From: Halogeometricum sp. S1BR25-6
Lineage (GTDB): Archaea; Halobacteriota; Halobacteria; Halobacteriales; Haloferacaceae
Direction: 5' to 3'
DNA: 64,000 bases
Assembly: GCF_031624495.1 (NCBI RefSeq)
Contig: NZ_JAMQOP010000005.1
Span: 1-64,000 of the forward strand
The notes beneath the pieces are model-generated. The model was not told where the DNA came from. It ran no database searches and was given only the letters and a program-made list of their open reading frames with translations. The position numbers were made by a program, and so were the translations under genes. This document shows, one piece after another, positions 53,190-62,252 of this stretch. Within the stretch, counting starts at the first letter, position 1. Every line of letters begins with the position of its first letter.

Positions 53190-55721
53190 ATGACGACACA
53201 GGCAGACATAGAAGACAAGAAACCGATTGATATCCGCGTTCACATCATTAGTGAGTTGGACTGTCCTTCACCGCAGATGGCGATGCGATTCAGAGTCCAG
53301 GACACAGATGAGAATGAATTCCCGTTCACCGTCTGGAAAAATAACGCACTAAGCGACTACGCGTGGCAAGAGGGGCAGTGGTATAAACTGGAGAATGCTC
53401 GTGGAAACGAATTCCGAGGTCAACTGAGCTTAAACGGTTCGTCTAGCCTCATGGCCACTCCCATTGAGGAACCAACCGATGTAGGGGACGCAGACTCGAC
53501 ACCACAACTCTTCGATTCACTTACCGAGGGATACCCATACCTCACGTTATTCCCACTTGGCCGAAATCTGGCGACACTGACGGTCTATGAGTACCAGATC
53601 GAGGCGATAGACACGTTCGACCAAAGTCCGATGCAGGAGACGTATCGTCTCGCTGCGTACCTCCGAAAGAACAACGCCGCCGCAGTCACCCATGCGCGGA
53701 CGATGACGGTGATCGCAACAAGTCCACTCAACACCGACCTCCCCGGTCCGTTTTCGCTTACTAGCGAGCAGAAAACCGAACTCAAGGCGACCGACGAAAG
53801 TGACCGAAGAAAACTTGAACGGCTCCTTCAGCAACTCCTCAAAGACGCAGTCGACCAAAAACAGTACCGTCCGGATCGCATCAACCGCATTGTCGCTCGA
53901 GAACCTGTCATCAAAGGTTCCAATGGACTGTACGAGGCATGCCGAGCGTACGGTCTCCGCCTCGAGATTCTCCCGACAGGAAACGTATTCGTCGGTGTAG
54001 AGGTGCGTCATCACGCACGTAGTCAGGTGACGCTCGATGAGTACATAGACCGAACAGGCACCGCCCCCGCCGATCTCGCCGGAACCCACGTCGAACACGA
54101 CCCCGACCATTACGACGTCCCTGGAAGCGGAACCCTCGAAGGATTTGTAGAAACACGATTCACTGACTTACTTCCTGACCTCGGGAACCAATCGCTCGCA
54201 GACTGGTATGAACAGAAGCGACGTATCCCGGAGAGCACCTTGGACGACCTTCGTGCAGAGAACCCTCAATTAGTCGAAATCAAATACAACCCAACAGACG
54301 ACGAGACACGAATCCATGTCCCTCATCTACTCCGGGTTGCACCCAGAAAGGAAGCCGTGAAAGCAGTCGCGCCCGTGTTCCACCGGCAGTGGGACGCCGC
54401 CGCAAAACTCCTCCCAGACGACCGCTTCTCTCTCTCCGCCGAGTTCATCGCCCACCTTGACACGCTCAGCGAAATCGACGCTACCATCGACCCAACCCCT
54501 GTTGGACCGAGTCGATCATTTTTCTCGGCCACGATCGACCGATCAGATAACCTCTTGTTCGGTAATGGACAGACAGCAGATGTCCCCTCGCGAGGCCTCG
54601 GTGACTACGGTATCCATGAGCGTCCTGAGTCGTTCCACGTCCACTACCTCGTCCCCGAACGGTTCACTCCTGAGTTCAAATCGTTCCGCACCCAGTTTGA
54701 GAATCAACTCGATCGAGCCAAATGCACGCCAGACAGCGTAACATACCACGAGTACCAACTCGGCAGCGCACTCGACTACAACGAGGTTACGGCATCCCTC
54801 GCGGATGCTTCCTGTGATGCCGTACTCGCAGTCGTCCCAGCACCTGATAACGAATTCATCTGCAACGGGACTATCGACGACCCTTACGGAGAGTTCAAGA
54901 AGGCGTTCGGAAAGCAGTCGACTCCCACCCAAATGGTCACTGCAGAGAACCTCGACAGCCAATGGGTCCACCGGAACACCGCCCTCGGCCTCATCGCTGG
55001 CGCTGGTGGTATCCCTTGGTGCGTGAAGGATATGCCGGGGGACGCCGACTGTTTCATCGGGCTCGACGCAACCTACGATAGAGAGAAAGGACAGTTCCTC
55101 GGTGCAAGTGCGAACGTCGTGCTCGCCAACGGAACCGTCTTCGTCTCAAAGAGTCAGTCGCTCCAGTCGGGCGAAACATTCGACGAAGACGCCATTGTCG
55201 ACATCCTCAAAGATATCCACCGGGAGTTCGTCCGCCGAAAAGGGCGCTCTCCGGCCCACATCGTCATCCACCGCGACGGTCGCCTCTTCGAAGACGCTGA
55301 GACAATACTCGAACCGTTCGACGAGACTGATATCGAAATCGACATCGTCGACGTCCGAAAGAGTGGTGCCCCGCGAGCAGCTCTGCGGATGAACGAGTCG
55401 TTCCAGATCGACGAGAAAGGACGACTCTTCATAGAACAGGGCGGTGACTACGGATTTCTCACAACAACTGGCCGCCCGGAGTTCGACGAGAGCGCCGGAC
55501 TCGGAACACCGCGCACGCTCCGCGTCGTCCGACGGGCCGGAGACACAGACTTGCAAACGCTCCTTGAACAAATCTACTGGCTAAGCGAGAGCCATGTCGG
55601 GAGCGCACAACGCAGCACGAGACTCCCGATTTCGACTTATTACGCCGATCGGTGTGCCGAACACGCTCGTAAGGGCTACCTCGTAAACGGAGAACTGATT
55701 CATGGACTTCCGTACCTCTAA
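53190..55721 (+). CDS. ago: Long prokaryotic Argonaute, catalytically intact
   Basis: This 843-aa protein resembles Natronobacterium gregoryi Argonaute. It has an N-terminal OB-like domain (about 10-95, with FRVQDTDENEFPFTVWKNNA), then N, PAZ, MID and PIWI regions. The PIWI tetrad is complete: D626 in FIGLDATYD, E662 in QSGETFDED, D696 in VIHRDGR and D820 in YYADRC. The spacing between residues is nearly that of NgAgo. The C-terminus KGYLVNGELIHGLPYL ends in a hydrophobic residue. It should use short guides to cleave nucleic acid and protect against plasmids or viruses. It sits in a four-gene locus on one strand, and a TATA-like TTTATTATCTATATT lies near 53082. Confidence 0.93.
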   Translation: MTTQADIEDKKPIDIRVHIISELDCPSPQMAMRFRVQDTDENEFPFTVWKNNALSDYAWQEGQWYKLENARGNEFRGQLSLNGSSSLMATPIEEPTDVGDADSTPQLFDSLTEGYPYLTLFPLGRNLATLTVYEYQIEAIDTFDQSPMQETYRLAAYLRKNNAAAVTHARTMTVIATSPLNTDLPGPFSLTSEQKTELKATDESDRRKLERLLQQLLKDAVDQKQYRPDRINRIVAREPVIKGSNGLYEACRAYGLRLEILPTGNVFVGVEVRHHARSQVTLDEYIDRTGTAPADLAGTHVEHDPDHYDVPGSGTLEGFVETRFTDLLPDLGNQSLADWYEQKRRIPESTLDDLRAENPQLVEIKYNPTDDETRIHVPHLLRVAPRKEAVKAVAPVFHRQWDAAAKLLPDDRFSLSAEFIAHLDTLSEIDATIDPTPVGPSRSFFSATIDRSDNLLFGNGQTADVPSRGLGDYGIHERPESFHVHYLVPERFTPEFKSFRTQFENQLDRAKCTPDSVTYHEYQLGSALDYNEVTASLADASCDAVLAVVPAPDNEFICNGTIDDPYGEFKKAFGKQSTPTQMVTAENLDSQWVHRNTALGLIAGAGGIPWCVKDMPGDADCFIGLDATYDREKGQFLGASANVVLANGTVFVSKSQSLQSGETFDEDAIVDILKDIHREFVRRKGRSPAHIVIHRDGRLFEDAETILEPFDETDIEIDIVDVRKSGAPRAALRMNESFQIDEKGRLFIEQGGDYGFLTTTGRPEFDESAGLGTPRTLRVVRRAGDTDLQTLLEQIYWLSESHVGSAQRSTRLPISTYYADRCAEHARKGYLVNGELIHGLPYL

Positions 55722-55826
55722 GTCGGACACCACAGCCACGACGATGACATACCCTGACCACTGCCAAAATTCAGTACTGGCTCACATAAATCAAGATACT
55801 CACCCCATATCCCTGGAACCAATACA

Positions 55827-57929
55827 ATGACTGACACTTGGAAGTTACCAGCGACTGTTGACGGCGACGATGTCGAGATGGAGTTTCGCGTTCTCCGATC
55901 GTGGAACTCATTCACTGGTCTCTTCGAGGAGGCGAAGGAGATGCAGACGATCACGTATTGCGACTCACCTCAACTCATCCTCCAGATACTCAAGGAAGAC
56001 GAGAACATCGACATCGAATCACTCGAAGTCGTCGTCGGTGACCGCAACACCGAAAAATACCGGGAGAAGCTCACGAACCACGTCGATGAGGCGTATCAGA
56101 TGAAAGAGCTCATCGACGATGGTCGACTCCGGATCTACAACCTTAACTCGTCCCGATCGATCCTCCATACCAAGCTCTATCGGACTATCAACCACGATGG
56201 CAGCCACACTCTCATCGTCGGATCCGCGAACCTCTCGAAGCAAGCGTGGGAAAACACGAAACAAACGAACACCGTCGTCCTCTACCACACTGATGGCACC
56301 TCCTGTGTCGACAAAACGTTTGAGGCCATGTACCAGACACAGAAAGATGACTACACGACCGAGTTCATGTCTGGTCTCATCAACGAATTAGAAGACCTCG
56401 ATACCGAGGAAGACGAACGAGAACGTATCTCTGCGTGGGTCGATGGCCGAGTCGGCGACTATGACGAAGTCACCGAACTCAACAAGAAGGCCACAGAGCA
56501 ATTGGATGGCGTCGACATCGAACTACACGCACTCACCGACGATGTCGCCAACGCCGACTCGACCGTCGCGTTCGTCGACAACCCTGACGACGCCGACGAG
56601 ATACTTGAAGAACGCATCTCGCTTTCGACACAGGGATTCGATAACGGCCCGAGTGCATTCGAAGGACTTCGGAGCTACGACAATACCACGATCAAAGATA
56701 ACGTCATCAGGACGACGAGACAAGCATACACTGAGTACCTCCAAGAAGAATACGGGATTCCGAAGATGTGGTTCTCTGAGGACGACGGCCAACTTGTCAT
56801 GGACGGTCCGTCCCGTCGACACGGCCTAATGGCAGAGGGTCTCCCAGACGATACGTCTCGCATCGATCACGCCCTCGCTGACCTCGAAGCCTACTTCGAG
56901 ACTGTCGAAGAACACGGTGATTCGAACGATTACCGAGCGGTCAAAGCCCATATGTTCGAAGCACTGCTCTGGTTTTTCTGGGCCCCCTTTGTCAACAAAT
57001 ACGCGTCCCGGTTCCGGGAAGCGGGCCTCACCCTCGACGATGCGCTCCCATTCCTCTATATCTACGGTGAATCGAACGCCGGAAAAGGGACGTTCGCACA
57101 GTTCGTACTCTCACTCATCTCCCACGGCGTCGTCGACGAACCCGCGGACGCAGACGAGGTCGGAACACCGCAAGTACGCGGACTAAAGAAAGTTGACTCA
57201 GCCTTCCCCCTCGTGGTAGATGACGTTACGAAGAGCAAAATTGACAACCAAATCGACGGTCCACTCCGGAACTACTGGAAGAACTGGCCAGGAGACATTC
57301 AGTATCCCGGTATCGCGTTCATCTCGAACAACAAACGACCGAAGAAGTGGTTCCGGAACCGTGCCAAGATACTCCACTTTGACGTGTTCTTCGAGGGCAC
57401 GTTCAAGTCACGCCATGAGGTCGGCGAAGTAATCGACCAAGATAACCCAGTGTATGAGTGGTTCACCCATCTACTCGGAGAACGAGATATCAAGCTTCGT
57501 GAATCGAGCGACACGCTCTTTGACGCACGTGAAGCATTCCTTGACCTGTACAAGGCCGCTGACCGCGAGGTTCCAGAGTACTTTCCCCGTAAGCCAGCAG
57601 ACGATCACTACGACACCGCCAAAGGCACGTGGCATCGTGCCCACGACCGTGGCCAGATCAAGTTCAGTGAGTACAACGGAAACATTGTTGCGGCGTTCAC
57701 CGAGGAGATGCAATACGACGTTAAGTCGTATAGTCGGTCACTCCCCACTCGAATGCGCGCTGATCCACATGGACGCGAAATAGAGATCAAACACATCGAA
57801 AATTTCATTGAGTGGTTCGGTAAGAATCCTATCGGCACCAACTTCAACGAAATAGACGAAAGCAGTCAAAACGAAGACCAACAGTCTACGGGTTTCACAT
57901 CACGGCTCAAAACTGCCCTCTTCAGGTGA
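55827..57929 (+). CDS. PLD-like nuclease fused to a P-loop ATPase, Argonaute locus
   Basis: This 700-aa protein has one HKD-type motif at about 114-133: H114-x-K116 in ILHTKLYRTINH and IVGSANLSKQAW. It is therefore a phospholipase D-superfamily nuclease that would need to dimerise. Residues about 400-540 form a P-loop domain with YIYGESNAGKGTFAQFVLSL and a Walker B-like region LVVDDVTKSK, reminiscent of SF3 or phage-type helicases (tentative). The ending TGFTSRLKTALFR is basic. It follows ago by 105 bp on the same strand. It probably acts with or downstream of Ago as an effector or DNA-processing motor. Confidence 0.8.
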   Translation: MTDTWKLPATVDGDDVEMEFRVLRSWNSFTGLFEEAKEMQTITYCDSPQLILQILKEDENIDIESLEVVVGDRNTEKYREKLTNHVDEAYQMKELIDDGRLRIYNLNSSRSILHTKLYRTINHDGSHTLIVGSANLSKQAWENTKQTNTVVLYHTDGTSCVDKTFEAMYQTQKDDYTTEFMSGLINELEDLDTEEDERERISAWVDGRVGDYDEVTELNKKATEQLDGVDIELHALTDDVANADSTVAFVDNPDDADEILEERISLSTQGFDNGPSAFEGLRSYDNTTIKDNVIRTTRQAYTEYLQEEYGIPKMWFSEDDGQLVMDGPSRRHGLMAEGLPDDTSRIDHALADLEAYFETVEEHGDSNDYRAVKAHMFEALLWFFWAPFVNKYASRFREAGLTLDDALPFLYIYGESNAGKGTFAQFVLSLISHGVVDEPADADEVGTPQVRGLKKVDSAFPLVVDDVTKSKIDNQIDGPLRNYWKNWPGDIQYPGIAFISNNKRPKKWFRNRAKILHFDVFFEGTFKSRHEVGEVIDQDNPVYEWFTHLLGERDIKLRESSDTLFDAREAFLDLYKAADREVPEYFPRKPADDHYDTAKGTWHRAHDRGQIKFSEYNGNIVAAFTEEMQYDVKSYSRSLPTRMRADPHGREIEIKHIENFIEWFGKNPIGTNFNEIDESSQNEDQQSTGFTSRLKTALFR

Positions 57930-58079
57930 TGAAACCTGGATACTATGTTTACGGGTCGAAATATTTCTGTCCCAAAACGAGCTGAGACCCTTGAACCACC
58001 ATCAGAGCCGTAATTAGCGATCCCACGGTCCGCAGAAGGAGTAGTATTGAACCTGCTCTGCGCTCGTCGGTTAACTCGG

Positions 58080-58439
58080 TTAAGGACGTTCCTTGACTAC
58101 ACCATGCTGGTGTATCTCTGTATCAAAGTACTCCCAGGGGAACAGATACACTCCCTCGTCCACGAGTTCTGGATATCCCAACTCATCCATTAGACTGTTC
58201 CAACGCTCTTCGATTGTGTCTCCTGGCTGCTCACGCAATACCCGCGGTAGGTCATCGCGGAGTAGTGCCCACTCGTCTGGCCGCCTGCCCTCAGGAATGT
58301 CTTCTGAGAGTGGCTTATATCTTGGATCGCTTGCAAACCAGCGAACCATGCCTGTAATTCGAAGGTTCCGCTCATGGGGTGTACCGAATTCACGTTCTAA
58401 TCGCCCTGCTATTCGACCTGCCCAATCAGATCCTCCCAT
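58080..58439 (-). CDS. Hypothetical acidic protein
   Basis: This 119-aa protein begins MGGSDWAGRIAGRLEREFGT and contains MVRWFASDPRYKPLSEDIPE, LRDDLPRVLREQPGDTIEER and a Trp/Tyr-rich end VYLFPWEYFDTEI. No family is recognised. It converges with the PLD-ATPase gene and stands alone. It might be an antitoxin- or nuclease-associated protein, but there is no evidence. Confidence 0.6.
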   Translation of the reverse strand: MGGSDWAGRIAGRLEREFGTPHERNLRITGMVRWFASDPRYKPLSEDIPEGRRPDEWALLRDDLPRVLREQPGDTIEERWNSLMDELGYPELVDEGVYLFPWEYFDTEIHQHGVVKERP

Positions 58440-58449
58440 ATCAATATAA

Positions 58450-59071
58450 ACAACTGTCTACGCAATAAAAAAACTCTTCTCTTCAGAACAGTATGAACAT
58501 AGGAGGAATGGAGGCCAGTTCTCTAAGACGAAAGCTGAGAATCCTTGTGGACAGGAAACGCGAGTAGATCACTTATACAGGAGCTTTACGACCCATTTGA
58601 TGCACAGGAAAATGTTTACTGAGTGTCGACCAATTCTTACAAAGCACTGAATTCGATTGAGAACTGTGAGAAATATCCCCTCTCTGGCGGTTTGTGGAAA
58701 CCCAAACGCAGAATCTGGGTGTCCTACGGTTAGCGGCTGTTATATTCGATATAGCACGATAAGGTTTATGAATTTACTAGGTACCGGAATTCAGCACTAT
58801 GGGGGTCTGAAGCCCTGAATTCCAGTGGTATTCCTTATTTCTATAGTGGTCATGATTACACTCGTAATCACGACCACTTTCAAGCGCCCCGACGCTGTCG
58901 GGTGAGCACGAATGCTGCAACCGGCTCAGAACGGTGCTCCCCCGGTAGAGTCGCCGAAACCGGACTCCGTGTTACTCTGGTTCCTCTAAGCTAGTCGATG
59001 AAATAGTAGAAGACAATAATTCGAGATAGGTGAATAGCTTCCATCTATGAGATATAGTGTGAACTTAGCGT
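58450..59071. other. Long non-coding region with structured elements
   Basis: More than 600 bp without a supported gene. The left part (58450-58740) shows nothing recognisable. The right part contains a TATA-like TTTATGAATTT near 58765 followed by several inverted repeats, annotated separately as a candidate RNA. Confidence 0.5.
58783..58990 (+). ncRNA. Candidate structured RNA
   Basis: Four or more stems follow one another. ACCGGAATTCAG (58783-58794) pairs with CTGAATTCCAGT (58815-58826), with one mismatch. AGTGGTCATGATTAC (58845-58859) pairs with GTAATCACGACCACT (58864-58878) across a 4-base loop, with one mismatch. CCCGAC/GTCGGG lies near 58887-58901, and GAGCAC/GTGCTC with GAGTC/GACTC lie in 58900-58975. 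A TATA-like element lies about 20-25 bp upstream of the first stem. Strand and ends are guesses; compensatory changes in relatives would be needed to confirm it. Confidence 0.35.
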
Positions 59072-59609
59072 ATGACCGAAGATGAATCGAACTCCAAGGG
59101 CTTGATGGAACGCCGGACCAGGTGAAGACCGCGTTCGGATGGTCACTCGACAGCTATCGGAGCCGCGGACAGCAAATTGGATCGCCTCCAAAGCAGACTG
59201 GTCACACAGGCCGACCAAGCACGTCCTCGAACGGCTCGTCGAGGACGGTATCCTCCACCATGACGACACCAGGGCCTACACCACCTATTACCCCAATTAT
59301 CGTCGTCAAACGATACAGGAAGCCATACGCCTTCGGGACAGCGGGCACATGGTCGAAGACCTCACCGAACTACTCACCGAGATGAACGCTCAGATCAGAG
59401 AGTAGGAGGACGGATTCGATGTCGAATCACCGGGCTGACTTTGCGAAACGATCGCTGACCAGGCATTTGATGTCACCGAAGAGGCCCGTCGCCGAGAGAT
59501 CGCACGTGAGTGGGAACAGCTCCAGCGGCGAATCGAAATTGTGGGTTTTACCATCCGAGAGTGGGACTTTCTAGCCCCAACGACCGAACGTAGTGAGGCT
59601 AGCAGCTAA
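59072..59609 (+). pseudogene. DUF7342-type HTH regulator pseudogene
   Basis: The pieces MTEDESNSKGL, then QLSEPRTANWIASKADWSHR, PTKHVLERLVEDGILHHDDT, EAIRLRDSGHMVEDLTELLT, EDGFDVESPG and ARREREIAREW-like text join into a haloarchaeal DUF7342 protein with an N-terminal winged helix. A frameshift near 59100, a TAG at 59403 where Trp is expected and a TGA near 59436 interrupt it. Members of this group often lie beside MNT/HEPN modules and integrases on mobile DNA, as here. Confidence 0.75.
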
Positions 59610-59710
59610 CCGATCTCTTTTCTCCCACGAACGTTGATGTTGGAGTTAATATTTAGGTTGAATACGATTCACGTATAATGTTTTTATAGTAGTGGTCCGT
59701 AATACGGCAT

Positions 59711-60406
59711 ATGAACCGTGAGACGGAGAGTCCAAATTCGCCTGGGGCATCTATCTCTCTTTCAATACCCCCTTCAGATCCGGATTTATTCAAACACAAA
59801 GCGACGAGCGACGTCCTTCTATTTTTAACTAACCACCGATTCAGTGGCTTCTCACTACGAAAACTCGCAACGCAGATCGGTCATTCCCACCAGTCCGTCC
59901 GACGGGCAGTGAATGTTCTTAGTGCGAATGATTTGGTCGCCGAATCTCCTGAAAGCAACCAGCGACTCGTCCAGATCAACAGACAGCGTCTGTCTATCCC
60001 AGACGATCCGATCCTCCGGATTCCCCAACTCGAGTATCACCAACCGGTCAAAGCTGCGGTCACGGGGCTCCGTGAGAACATCAACGACGTCGTCGGTATC
60101 ATCCTGTATGGAAGTGTCGCTCGGGGCGACGCTGACCGACGGAGCGATATCGATCTCTGGGTATTGACTCGCTCTGGGCGGGCCGAAAGCCAACGAGAAG
60201 CGAATGCCATTGCCCGTGACCTCGAAGACACGGAGTTCGATGGTGATCGGTACGCGTATGATATTGATGTCGAGGCCGTCCAAGCGATTCCGGCGTACAC
60301 GGAGGATATCCGGGAGATCATCGTTTCAGGGATTCCGGTCTACAAAACGAGTGACTTCGAAACCGTCGAAAATCTCCTCTTGGAGGAAGGGGTCGCAGAT
60401 GAGTAA
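59711..60406 (+). CDS. Winged-helix / MNT nucleotidyltransferase (antitoxin-like)
   Basis: This 231-aa protein has an N-terminal winged helix (LRKLATQIGHSHQSVRRAVN). A minimal nucleotidyltransferase domain follows, with GIILYGSVARGDADRRSDID and then LWVLT; the GS...DxD motif spans about 134-148. Its gene overlaps the following HEPN gene by 8 bp. In MNT/HEPN toxin-antitoxin modules the nucleotidyltransferase modifies and neutralises the HEPN RNase. The extra DNA-binding domain suggests that it also represses its own operon. Confidence 0.9.
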   Translation: MNRETESPNSPGASISLSIPPSDPDLFKHKATSDVLLFLTNHRFSGFSLRKLATQIGHSHQSVRRAVNVLSANDLVAESPESNQRLVQINRQRLSIPDDPILRIPQLEYHQPVKAAVTGLRENINDVVGIILYGSVARGDADRRSDIDLWVLTRSGRAESQREANAIARDLEDTEFDGDRYAYDIDVEAVQAIPAYTEDIREIIVSGIPVYKTSDFETVENLLLEEGVADE

Positions 60407-60908
60407 CGGCTCGGACCCGACTACTGTACTCGCAGCACTCGAACGTGCACAGGATGCCTTCGAGATGGTCGGACGCGGTCGAACAGCGTTCGAGAACGGG
60501 ATTAGTGCCGATGAAGACTGGAAGACACAGTTGACGAAAGCGTGTCGCCTCCTCGAGGTTGTTGAAACTCTCCAGTCACAGGATGGATATTACACAGCTG
60601 TCATCGAGGTCTGTTTCGGCACTATCGAACGGTCGATCGAGGCGTACGCGCTCTCGATGACGAACGATACGCTTCAGGACTTTCAGGACCACCAGTTCAG
60701 TTACGAGCGTGCCCACCAGATCGGGCTATTTGAGAGGGAGACTACAGGGGAGATGAAGGACCTCTACAGTGAGAACCGGACAGAGAGTTATTACGGTGGC
60801 GGGCGTCCAACTGAAGAACAGGCGGAAGCAATGACCGACCTCGCCAACGCTGTCCATCAGTTCGTAGTGAGTCAGATCCGGGAGGGCGGCGTCTGTCTGT
60901 GTGACTGA
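60399..60908 (+). CDS. HEPN-type toxin partner of the MNT protein
   Basis: This 169-aa all-helical protein (start MSNGSDPTTVLAAL, overlapping the MNT stop) has the HEPN pattern: VLAALERAQDAFEMVGRG, YTAVIEVCFGTIERSIEAYA and HQFSYERAHQIGLFER. It ends with the variant motif NRTESYYGG in place of the common Rx4-6H. Such proteins act as RNases held inactive by the cognate nucleotidyltransferase. The diverged active-site motif leaves the activity open. The 8-bp overlap strongly supports pairing. Confidence 0.88.
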   Translation: MSNGSDPTTVLAALERAQDAFEMVGRGRTAFENGISADEDWKTQLTKACRLLEVVETLQSQDGYYTAVIEVCFGTIERSIEAYALSMTNDTLQDFQDHQFSYERAHQIGLFERETTGEMKDLYSENRTESYYGGGRPTEEQAEAMTDLANAVHQFVVSQIREGGVCLCD

Positions 60909-60935
60909 CTACGTTGGACACTTCAAGAGAGCACT

Positions 60936-62198
60936 ATGGACCGGAATATATCTACGGAACGGACGCCATTGACCTCACTCTCCGAGTCGTTTGAGCGCTA
61001 CCTTCAGGACAAGGGGAAGGGGCGCGGTGGTGACGGCGGGAACTACCGACGCAACGCGGCGCGCGAGCTCGAGCGGTTCGCCGAGTGGGCTGCCGGTGAC
61101 CGCGGCGACGACGACTGGACCGGGATCGTCCCTGACGACGTCGACCACGACCCCACCTTCGAAGATCTCGACGAGCGCGTGTTCCGCGAGTATGCTCGGT
61201 ACCTCGCCGGTGATCGAGGGCTCAAACAGAACACTGTACAAACCTATTATCGCTATATCTCTGCGTGGTGTGGCTGGTGCGTCAACGAAGGCTACCTCAA
61301 AGCGCATTATGCCCAGCGGGCGAGTGCGATGGCGCCGCTGCCCGGGGATGACGGCCGGAAGCCTGGAGACCAGCAGGCTTGGACGTCCGAGCAGCGTCAC
61401 GCCCTTACTCGGTACGTCGATGAGCGAGCCTGCGATGCCATTGAAGCGTACACGACACTCCCGGAGGATGCTGATCCCTCCGACAGGCAGCGAGCCCACT
61501 ACACGGCGCTGAAAGCTGCTCGTGATCGTGCCCTCGTGTTTGTCCTTGCGTACACTGCCGTCCGTATCGGGGAACTGCTCCGGGATCCGAATGACCCGCG
61601 CCGGCGTGGAGTCCGATGGGAGGAGATCTCGCTCGACGACGGAAGCATGGACGTCTATCGGAAGAAACAGCAGTGGGATGCAGCGAGTCTCCCTGATCCC
61701 GTGATCTCTCCGCTACGGAGCTATCGAAAGCTGATGGATCCTCCAACTGAGCGCTGGCCAGTGTTTCCGACATTCGATCAGCGGACGCTTGCGACGCTTG
61801 TACAGGACGAGCTAGCTGACCGGGGGGAACGCCCGGATGCAATCGACAAGCGACGTGGCAAGTATGCTCGTGACTTCTTACTGGCTCTCGACGAGGATGT
61901 TCGGCCACCCTCGGTCACGACGGATGGAGCACGATCGATTCTCCAGCGACTCTCAGACGCAGCGGCGATCGATATCGACCATCCGAAACACGATTATCTT
62001 GCGCCTCATGGTGGTCGTCGGGGAATGGGTGAGGTCCTTGTCCGGGCGTTCGGGTACACAGTTGCGGCCCGGTATCTCGACAACTCAGAGGAGATGGTTC
62101 GTGAGCGGTACTCACATATCGAAGCTGGTGAGTTGGGGGATATGGCTACGGAAGCTCTCGAAGAAATCGGAGGTGAGAACAATAATTTGGAGGTATGA
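60936..62198 (+). CDS. Tyrosine recombinase / integrase, intact
   Basis: This 420-aa XerC/D-type protein has an N-terminal SAM-like core-binding domain (SLSESFERYLQDKGKGRGGD, FREYARYLAGDRGLKQNTVQ). Its catalytic domain has R210 in TAVRIGELL, H358-x-x-R361 in PHGGRRGMGEVLV and Y392 in RERYSHIEAG. It is GC-rich and follows the MNT/HEPN pair by 27 bp, which marks a mobile module. No tRNA or attachment-site duplication is visible beside it. Unlike the three relics further left, it keeps the whole reading frame and could still act on element integration or dimer resolution. Confidence 0.93.
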   Translation: MDRNISTERTPLTSLSESFERYLQDKGKGRGGDGGNYRRNAARELERFAEWAAGDRGDDDWTGIVPDDVDHDPTFEDLDERVFREYARYLAGDRGLKQNTVQTYYRYISAWCGWCVNEGYLKAHYAQRASAMAPLPGDDGRKPGDQQAWTSEQRHALTRYVDERACDAIEAYTTLPEDADPSDRQRAHYTALKAARDRALVFVLAYTAVRIGELLRDPNDPRRRGVRWEEISLDDGSMDVYRKKQQWDAASLPDPVISPLRSYRKLMDPPTERWPVFPTFDQRTLATLVQDELADRGERPDAIDKRRGKYARDFLLALDEDVRPPSVTTDGARSILQRLSDAAAIDIDHPKHDYLAPHGGRRGMGEVLVRAFGYTVAARYLDNSEEMVRERYSHIEAGELGDMATEALEEIGGENNNLEV

Positions 62199-62252
62199 GT
62201 TTGATATCCACTTCCCGTACTAGCTGTTCAACACCGTTCTTGAAAGAAACCA

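Noticed and set aside
62199-62252. tRNA or attachment site beside the intact integrase
   Set aside because: No cloverleaf or tRNA-like 3' end was seen on either strand.
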